Assembly (NCBI GenBank): GCA_003241055.1
Contig: QFOD01000016.1
Location: 53,335-117,334 of the forward strand
From: Roseateles depolymerans
GTDB taxonomy: Bacteria; Pseudomonadota; Gammaproteobacteria; Burkholderiales; Burkholderiaceae_C
DNA: 64,000 bases
Direction: 5' to 3'
The position numbers were made by a program, and so were the translations under genes. The notes under the pieces were generated by a model. It did not search any database, was not told the DNA's origin, and was given only the letters and a program-made list of their open reading frames with translations. Below, piece by piece: positions 59,299 through 64,000 of the stretch. Numbering within the stretch: the stretch's first letter is position 1; each line of letters starts with the position of its first letter.

Positions 59299-60576
59299 TC
59301 AAGCGCCGGTGGCTTCCTCGAAGCGATCCACCTGGCGCAGCGGCTTGAACAGCCAGGCCCACAGGCTGACCACGCCCAGCGTGCACAGCGCGCCGCTCAC
59401 CGCGGCCGGCACCACGCCCAGCGTCGCGGCCGAGCTGCCGGCGCGGAACTCGCCCAGCTCGTTGGACGAACCAATGAACAGCATGTTCACCGCATTGACC
59501 CGGCCGCGCATGTCGTCCGGCGTCGAGAACTGCACCAGCGCGCCACGGATGTAGACGCTGACCATGTCGGCCGCGCCGGCCACTGCCAGCGCCACGAAGG
59601 ACAGCCAGAACCAGTGGGACAGCGAGAACACCAGGTTGGCCAGACCGAACACCGCCACTGCGATGAACATACGCTGGCCCACCTTGCGGTCGAAAGGACG
59701 TGCCGCCAAGTAGAAGCCCGCCGTCACCTCGCCCACGGCCATCGCGCTGCGCAGCGCGCCCAGGCCCTCGGGGCCCACATGTAGCACCTCATGCGCGTAG
59801 ACCGGCAGCAGCGCGACGACGCCGCCCAGCAGCACGGCGAACAGGTCCAGCGAAATCGTGCCCAGGATGATGGGCCGGCTGCGGATGAAGCGGATGCCGG
59901 CACCGAAGCGCTGCCAGATGGTGCCCGCGCCGCTGGCGAGTTGGGTGGGCCGCACGGTCACCCCCATCAGCAGCAACGTGGCCAGCGTGAAGCACACGAA
60001 GCAGATCGCATAGGTCAGCCCGCCGCCGCCGGCCGCGTACAGCAGGCCGCCAAAGAAGGGCCCGCCAATGCTGGCCGCCCGCAGCAGCATGCTGTTGGCC
60101 GCGATGGCCTGGGCGAGTTGTTCGCGCGGCACGATCTGAGGCAACAGGCTCTGCAGCGCCGGGCCGGAGAAGGCGCGCGAGCAGCCGAACAGCACCAGCA
60201 CCGCATAGATGCCCGCCACGCCGGCCGCGCCGTGGCCGGACAACCACCAGAGGCTGGCGCTGCACACGGCACCCAGTGCCCAGCTGGCCGCCAGGATGGG
60301 CTTGCGGCTGAAACGGTCGATCAGGTCACCGGCCGGCAGCAGCAGCACCAGCATCGGCAGGAACTGCGCCAGGCCCACGTAGGCCAGCGCGATGGGCTCG
60401 CGGGTCAGGTCATACACCTGCCAGGCGACGACGACGGCCTGCACCTGAGCCGCCAGCACCGCCAGCAGGCGAGCGGCGAGAAAGGCCGTGAATGCCGCGC
60501 GGCGGTAGACGCTAGGCGCGGTTGAGGCGGAGGAGGGCGCCTCGGCAGGCGCGGGCGAGGAAGGACTGGAACTCAC
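59299..60576 (-). CDS. MFS transporter (EntS/enterobactin exporter-like)
   Basis: About 425 residues with 10-12 predicted helices. It belongs to the MFS_3/EntS-like branch (WQVYDLTREPIALAYVGLAQFLP near the N-terminus, GDLIDRFSRKPIL loop, VYIRGALVQFSTPDDMRGRVNAVN in the second half). No ATG start is available. The GTG at 60576 is preferred to another GTG at 60615 that would add 13 unlikely residues. The lpxO-like gene lies upstream on the same strand, 127 bases away. Substrate unknown; siderophore-type export is only a family possibility. Confidence 0.85.
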   Translation of the reverse strand: MSSSPSSPAPAEAPSSASTAPSVYRRAAFTAFLAARLLAVLAAQVQAVVVAWQVYDLTREPIALAYVGLAQFLPMLVLLLPAGDLIDRFSRKPILAASWALGAVCSASLWWLSGHGAAGVAGIYAVLVLFGCSRAFSGPALQSLLPQIVPREQLAQAIAANSMLLRAASIGGPFFGGLLYAAGGGGLTYAICFVCFTLATLLLMGVTVRPTQLASGAGTIWQRFGAGIRFIRSRPIILGTISLDLFAVLLGGVVALLPVYAHEVLHVGPEGLGALRSAMAVGEVTAGFYLAARPFDRKVGQRMFIAVAVFGLANLVFSLSHWFWLSFVALAVAGAADMVSVYIRGALVQFSTPDDMRGRVNAVNMLFIGSSNELGEFRAGSSAATLGVVPAAVSGALCTLGVVSLWAWLFKPLRQVDRFEEATGA

Positions 60577-60703
60577 GGCGGCATGAGGGCCGCACCAGAC
60601 GGTGCAGCCGGGCACAAAGGCCGGCAGTGTAGGGAGTGCTGCACGCCCGCGAGGGGCCGGGGGCTTGCTCAGCGCAGGCTTTGCAAACCCGAAACAAGAA
60701 GGC

Positions 60704-61624
60704 TCAGGGCATCAGCCACCACAGCAGCAGGCCGCCGAACACCACCCACTGGATGCCGTAGTAGGCGAAACGGCTCCTGGCCTTGATGCGCTTGCCCAGC
60801 AGGCGCACCTTCTGCACATAGGCGAAAGCCTTGTTGATGCCGCCGGTCTTGTCGGTGTCCGAGTTGGGGGCCGCGGCTGCACGGATCAGCGTGTGGCTGA
60901 TGAAGCGGTTCAGCGCGCGGGCGATGGGGTTGTTCAGCGGCCGCTCGATGTCGCAGAACAGGATGATGCGCATCTTGTCGGACTGGTTCTCCGCGTAGTG
61001 CAGATAGGTCTCGTCGAAGATCACGCCCTGGCCGTCGCGCCAGGAGTAGCGCTCGCCGTCCACGTCGATGAAGCAGCGGTCGTCGTTGGGCGTCACCAGA
61101 CCCAGGTGGTAGCGCACCGAGCCGGCGAAGGGATCGCGGTGCGTGACCAGGCGGCCACCCGGCGGCAGCGCCGCGAACATCGCGGCCTTCACGTTCGGAA
61201 TGCGCTGCAGCAGTTCGGTCGTGACCGGGCAGAGCTCGCGCGCGGACGGGTGGGCGTCGCCGTACCACTTCAGGTGAAAGCGGGTCCAGCCGGTCTTGAA
61301 GAAGCTGTTGAAGCCGGCGTCGTTGTACTTGTCGCTCTTCTTGATCTCGCCGGCCTCGGCCAGCTTGTAGGCCTCGTCGCGGATCTTCTCCCAGTTGTCC
61401 TGCAGCAGCTTGAGCTCAGGGAAGCCCGACACCGGCAGGTAGGGCTTAGCCGGCAGGCGCGAGAACAGGTACATGAAGCAGTTGATCGGCGCCATGAAGC
61501 TGGAGTGGTCCGTCAACTGGCGCCAGAAGCGCAGGCGCACCCGGCCTCGGTAATGCACGTAGACCGTGCTGATGACGAAGATCGCGACGATCAGCAGCTT
61601 GATGTAGGGGAAGTCGTGGGGCAT
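60704..61624 (-). CDS. lpxO: aspartyl/asparaginyl beta-hydroxylase family, LpxO-like lipid A hydroxylase
   Basis: 306-residue Fe(II)/2-oxoglutarate dioxygenase with an N-terminal membrane anchor (residues 7-24) and a second hydrophobic segment at the C-terminus. The iron ligands are visible as H162-R-D164 and H209 (ETYLHYAEN), with the 2-oxoglutarate arginine in KMRIILFCD. LpxO hydroxylates the 2-position of a lipid A secondary acyl chain. The acyltransferase gene ends four bases before its ATG, consistent with a joint role in lipid A tailoring. Assignment to LpxO rather than another member is by length, anchors and context. Confidence 0.88.
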   Translation of the reverse strand: MPHDFPYIKLLIVAIFVISTVYVHYRGRVRLRFWRQLTDHSSFMAPINCFMYLFSRLPAKPYLPVSGFPELKLLQDNWEKIRDEAYKLAEAGEIKKSDKYNDAGFNSFFKTGWTRFHLKWYGDAHPSARELCPVTTELLQRIPNVKAAMFAALPPGGRLVTHRDPFAGSVRYHLGLVTPNDDRCFIDVDGERYSWRDGQGVIFDETYLHYAENQSDKMRIILFCDIERPLNNPIARALNRFISHTLIRAAAAPNSDTDKTGGINKAFAYVQKVRLLGKRIKARSRFAYYGIQWVVFGGLLLWWLMP

Positions 61625-61628
61625 GGAT

Positions 61629-62501
61629 TCACCGCCGTGCGTAGTAGTCGGCCTCGCCTTCGGGGCGCGACTTGAAGCGCTTGTGCAGCCAGAAATATTG
61701 ATGCAATTGTCGGCGCACCTGGTCCTCGATGACCTGGTTCATGCGCGCCGCGTCGGCCGCCGGATCGCTGCTGGGGAAGCCCTGCAGCGGCGGCTCTATC
61801 ACCAGCGTGTAGCCGCCCGCCTCGCGGCGCGGGTAGCAGGGCAGCACCACCGCCTTGGCCGCGCTGGCCAGGCGGGACATGCCGGTGATGGTGGCCGCGT
61901 TCACGCCGAAGAAGGGCACGAACACCGAGTCGCGGTGGCCGAAGTCCTGATCCGGCAGGTAGTAGAGCCGGTAGCCATCGCGCAGCGCACGCAGCATCGG
62001 CCGCGAGCCCTCCTGCCGGGAGACCACGATGCCCGTGCCCAGACGCAGCCGCTTGGCGCGGAAGAGGGCGTCCAGCCATGGATCTTTCTGGCGGGCATAC
62101 ATGCTGACGACCGGCGTCTCCATGGACACGCGCAGACCGGCCAGGTCCAGCCCGGTGAAGTGCGGCATCATCAGGATCACCTGCTGGCCGTCCAGCGCCT
62201 TCAGGTGCTCCAGGCCTTCGATGCGCATCAGCCGTCTGAGCCGCGCGGGCGACGCGAACCAGCAGTAGCCGTACTCCAGCAGCATCTGCACGATGGCCAC
62301 GAAATGCCGGCGCAGCAACTGGCGACGCTCGGCCTCGGGCATGTCCGGAAAGCACAGGCGCAGATTGACTTCGCCGATGCGGCGCCGGGAACTGGGGAGC
62401 ATGGAGATCAGCGACCCCAGCAGCCAGCCCAATACGGAAACCACCCGAAATGGCAGCCAGCTGATCAGCCAGACCAGCCCGACCAGCAGCTTCAAGCCCA
62501 T
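61629..62501 (-). CDS. lysophospholipid/lipid A acyltransferase (LpxL/LpxM family)
   Basis: 290-residue inner-membrane acyltransferase with an N-terminal anchor (residues 3-34) and the catalytic HX4D motif as H114 and D119 in MMPHFTGLDLAG. Other family marks are ARQKDPWLDALF and YLPDQDFGHRDSVFVPFFG. It should add a secondary acyl chain to Kdo-lipid A. The ATG at 62501 gives the standard N-terminus; upstream codons in frame are not plausible. It is the first gene of a two-gene unit with the LpxO-like hydroxylase. Confidence 0.92.
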   Translation of the reverse strand: MGLKLLVGLVWLISWLPFRVVSVLGWLLGSLISMLPSSRRRIGEVNLRLCFPDMPEAERRQLLRRHFVAIVQMLLEYGYCWFASPARLRRLMRIEGLEHLKALDGQQVILMMPHFTGLDLAGLRVSMETPVVSMYARQKDPWLDALFRAKRLRLGTGIVVSRQEGSRPMLRALRDGYRLYYLPDQDFGHRDSVFVPFFGVNAATITGMSRLASAAKAVVLPCYPRREAGGYTLVIEPPLQGFPSSDPAADAARMNQVIEDQVRRQLHQYFWLHKRFKSRPEGEADYYARR

Positions 62502-62575
62502 GCACGGGCTCCGGACAGAGCAGAAGAATTCATGCGAAGCCGACCGAGGCCGGAAGCAGTGCGGTCCAACGACAA

Positions 62576-62602
62576 ACGGGGGCGGCAATCTGCCGCCCCC
62601 GT
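62576..62602. terminator. 12-bp hairpin between the lpxL-like and PEP-CTERM genes
   Basis: ACGGGGGCGGCA, loop ATC, TGCCGCCCCCGT is a perfect 12-bp stem. On the plus strand six T's follow six bases later. On the minus strand only TTTG follows. It lies downstream of the minus-strand PEP-CTERM gene and upstream of lpxL, so it probably ends that transcript. Confidence 0.6.
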
Positions 62603-62652
62603 CCCGAATTTTTTGGATCGACGCCAGGCGCCGATCTCGTCTTGTTGACGGA

Positions 62653-62677
62653 ACCCGCAATTTTAGCGGTTGCGGGT
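62653..62677 (-). terminator. second hairpin after the PEP-CTERM gene
   Basis: ACCCGCAA / TTGCGGGT 8-bp stem with a nine-base loop, 43 bases beyond the PEP-CTERM stop. No T-run on the minus strand. Confidence 0.35.
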
Positions 62678-62720
62678 CCCAGCCACCGCGCAAGGGTTTG
62701 CGCTGGCGCAAACCGTTCGC

Positions 62721-63275
62721 TCAGGCGCTTGGGCGTCGCCGCCGGGTCGCCAGTGCTGCAAAGGCAGCGAGGCCGACGAGCGCGAAAGATCCCGGCTCGG
62801 GAAGTTCGTTGCTCACCGAAGCCTGCAAGCTGCCGATGGCCCGCCGCAGATTCAGGCCGTCCTCGTCGCCGGTCAAGAAAGTGCAGTTTTCGTCCAGGCA
62901 GGTGAACTCCTGGCCAGAACGAATGTCCAGCACGCCGCCAGCGTTCGTCATGCTGCCGGCCAGGAGAAAGCTCAGGCGGCTGGTGACACCGTTCTGAATC
63001 GGGAACTCCAGACTCAAAAAGTCAGGCATCGCCGCCGTACCCAGCAACGATGGGAACGTGTACTGCACGCCCAGTCGCATATTGCCATCGGTGGTCGTGA
63101 TGTCGACATGGGAGAACGCCTGCGTGTCTGCATCGAACACGAACGATCCCGATGCGGTGCCGCCGTCGTCGAAGCGGACATCGCTCAAGAACCAGGTGAC
63201 CGGGTCGGCTCCAGATACCGCCGCACTCAAAAGCAGTGAAGTCGCCACGAGAGCACTGCGCAACCGACTGGACAT
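62721..63275 (-). CDS. PEP-CTERM sorting domain protein
   Basis: 184-residue exported protein with a signal peptide ending VSGA near residue 23. A beta-rich body begins VTWFLSDVRFDDGGTASGSF, a pattern common in short PEP-CTERM proteins, and includes TCLDENC. The C-terminus is LPEPGSFALVGLAAFAALATRRRR, read as an exosortase signal (LPEPGSFALVGLAAF, then the Arg tail). GGAGGAA precedes the ATG. Function unknown. Confidence 0.9.
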   Translation of the reverse strand: MSSRLRSALVATSLLLSAAVSGADPVTWFLSDVRFDDGGTASGSFVFDADTQAFSHVDITTTDGNMRLGVQYTFPSLLGTAAMPDFLSLEFPIQNGVTSRLSFLLAGSMTNAGGVLDIRSGQEFTCLDENCTFLTGDEDGLNLRRAIGSLQASVSNELPEPGSFALVGLAAFAALATRRRRPSA

Positions 63276-63427
63276 AGGGGTTCCTCCGCGTGAGTTTTGT
63301 CAGGTTTCCGCGGCGCACTGTATCGGCCGATCCTCAACCCGCGACGTAAGACACCCCCCCTAGGAATTAAGTTTACATAATGCACATTGTCGCCACAGCG
63401 CAATGATCGTCAGGGGGGTGGCCCTCT
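63276..63427. other. AT-rich divergent intergenic region
   Basis: Between the minus-strand PEP-CTERM gene and the plus-strand small HTH-like gene. On the minus strand TTGCGC and TATGTA are 18 bases apart (about 63373-63402) and could be a promoter for the PEP-CTERM gene. Nothing else is recognised. Confidence 0.35.
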
Positions 63428-63796
63428 ATGAGACTGACCTTCTCAAGCATCGATCACGCACCCCGCCATACGCCAATTTGGCACTTGCTGTTGGGTGATC
63501 TGGGCGACCCGCCCGCACATCGCGTTGCCAAGGTTCTGGGCGTCAGCCTGCTCACCGTCCAGCCCTGGAACCGCACCGGCAACGCACCCCGGGCGGCGTG
63601 CCTGGCCATCTTCTGGCTCACGCGCTGGAGCCGCTCGCAGGTGAACTGCCAGGCGGTCAACGACGCATCACTGGCGGTCCAGCACTCCGTCGTTCTGAAG
63701 GCCGAGCTGGCCCGGGTGCAGCTGCGTCTCGAAAGCATCTTGGCCTTGCTCCCGGTCCCGCCCGGGGCTGGGGGGCGGCAGGAGCGCAAAACTTAG
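63428..63796 (+). CDS. small HTH-like protein of unknown function
   Basis: 122-residue protein. Residues about 20-55 (HRVAKVLGVSLLTVQPWNRTG) look like a helix-turn-helix. A conserved-looking APRAACLAIFWLTRWSRSQVN segment follows, then a Leu/Glu-rich C-terminal helix (AVQHSVVLKAELARVQLRLESILALL). Similar small proteins recur in Burkholderiales genomes, often by phages or insertion elements, but I cannot name a family with certainty. It is followed by AT-rich dyads and a probable IS end, so it may be an accessory or phage-derived regulator. Confidence 0.6.
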   Translation: MRLTFSSIDHAPRHTPIWHLLLGDLGDPPAHRVAKVLGVSLLTVQPWNRTGNAPRAACLAIFWLTRWSRSQVNCQAVNDASLAVQHSVVLKAELARVQLRLESILALLPVPPGAGGRQERKT

Positions 63797-63849
63797 TTTG
63801 CCAAGACCGCATTGCTTCTGCCGACGGCTGCAGCCAGATAATTGGCAAA
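63797..63849. repeat. 8-bp inverted repeat after the HTH-like gene
   Basis: TTTGCCAA at 63797-63804 and TTGGCAAA at 63842-63849 enclose 37 bases containing the palindrome GGCTGCAGCC. It may be a large structured end of the small gene's transcript or a recombination or regulatory site. Confidence 0.35.
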
Positions 63850-63858
63850 TAATTAACA

Positions 63859-63875
63859 TTAACCATTATGGTTAA
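63859..63875. promoter_or_regulatory. AT-rich 17-bp dyad
   Basis: TTAACCAT-T-ATGGTTAA, a perfect 8-1-8 palindrome in a stretch with far lower GC than the rest of the window. A repressor-type binding site is possible. No assigned gene lies directly after it. Confidence 0.4.
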
Positions 63876-63901
63876 CATAAATGAAAGCACGCGCGAGATG
63901 T

Positions 63902-64000
63902 TGACCTGCTCGGGAATTCCGAGACAGTAATTCCTAGAAGACGGCGGGTTGCGGGTCTTGACGGAGCTGCTGTTTGAACTCTGTCGGGGTCAAGTATTGC
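63902..64000 (-). mobile_element. probable end of an IS3-type insertion sequence (partial)
   Basis: TGACCTGCTCGGGAATTCCG, then AGACAGT, at 63902-63928 resembles the TG-starting terminal inverted repeats of IS3-family elements. Just inside it a minus-strand frame from the window edge ends at 63934 (TAG) with the tail YLTPTEFKQQLRQDPQPAVF, like the C-terminus of an integrase-type OrfB transposase. The element continues past the window, so the family and the second end are unproven. Confidence 0.5.
63934..64000 (-). CDS. possible transposase OrfB, C-terminal fragment
   Basis: Last 21 codons plus stop of a frame entering from beyond the right edge. The YLTPTEF motif recalls the x-L-x-P-x-E/Q-F motif that closes many IS3-family transposases. 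Too short to be certain. Confidence 0.4.
   Translation of the reverse strand, partial: QYLTPTEFKQQLRQDPQPAVF

Overview
The window is a high-GC chromosomal stretch from a betaproteobacterium. I infer a Burkholderiales of the Roseateles/Rubrivivax/Leptothrix type. The reasons are the nuoL-nuoM-nuoN-DUF2818-Nudix order, an SDR-type threonine dehydrogenase beside kbl, a Fur-boxed hemP beside DUF2325, three PEP-CTERM proteins and the codon bias. Species assignment is not possible from this sequence alone. I saw no rRNA, tRNA, CRISPR array, prophage or replication origin.

Layout. 1-4514: 3' end of the complex I operon, then a DUF2818 protein and an ADP-ribose-type Nudix hydrolase. 4515-12401: a lipoprotein-adaptor/RND efflux pair behind a candidate dyad operator, converging with an FAD-linked oxidase and a DUF2069 protein, then a YihY-family membrane protein. 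12652-13824: an acyltransferase of visibly lower GC. 13925-18761: an XRE-cupin regulator divergent from kbl-tdh (threonine to glycine plus acetyl-CoA), a MipA/OmpV protein, a DUF962 protein and a PEP-CTERM protein. 18781-22713: a hydrolase coupled to metY, a CBS protein and aroC. 22837-28072: a lectin-like PEP-CTERM protein and a second adaptor/RND pair. 28227-35258: a degenerate kinase-like/receiver protein, then a TPP-riboswitch operon thiC-thiO-thiS-thiG-thiDE. 35355-44211: two Fur boxes frame hemP-DUF2325, a lone carbamoyltransferase, a YqhD-like dehydrogenase, a LysR/oxidoreductase divergent pair and feoAB. 44264-47345: a coupled trio of NRDE protein, NodB deacetylase and an Ala/Pro-rich repeat protein. 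47474-53550: glycine riboswitch, gcvT-gcvH-gcvP-sdaA. 53603-62501: an MFS/LysR pair, a 1090-residue beta-propeller-amidohydrolase, a second MFS protein and an lpxO/lpxL-like lipid A pair. 62721-64000: a third PEP-CTERM protein, a small HTH-like protein, an AT-rich dyad region and what looks like the end of an IS3-type element.

How the genes work together. Threonine, glycine and serine use forms one theme: kbl-tdh makes glycine from threonine, gcvTHP with sdaA turns glycine through serine into pyruvate, and thiO uses glycine for thiamine thiazole. Iron is a second theme (Fur boxes on hemP and feoAB). The envelope is a third (two RND systems, NodB deacetylase, LpxL/LpxO, MipA, three PEP-CTERM proteins). 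The most striking regulatory detail is in the glycine riboswitch leader. The 3' strand of the second aptamer's P1 stem lies inside a perfect 9-base inverted repeat whose other arm contains the gcvT start codon. This predicts a glycine-ON translational switch. The linker between the two aptamers also carries an extra 10-bp hairpin.
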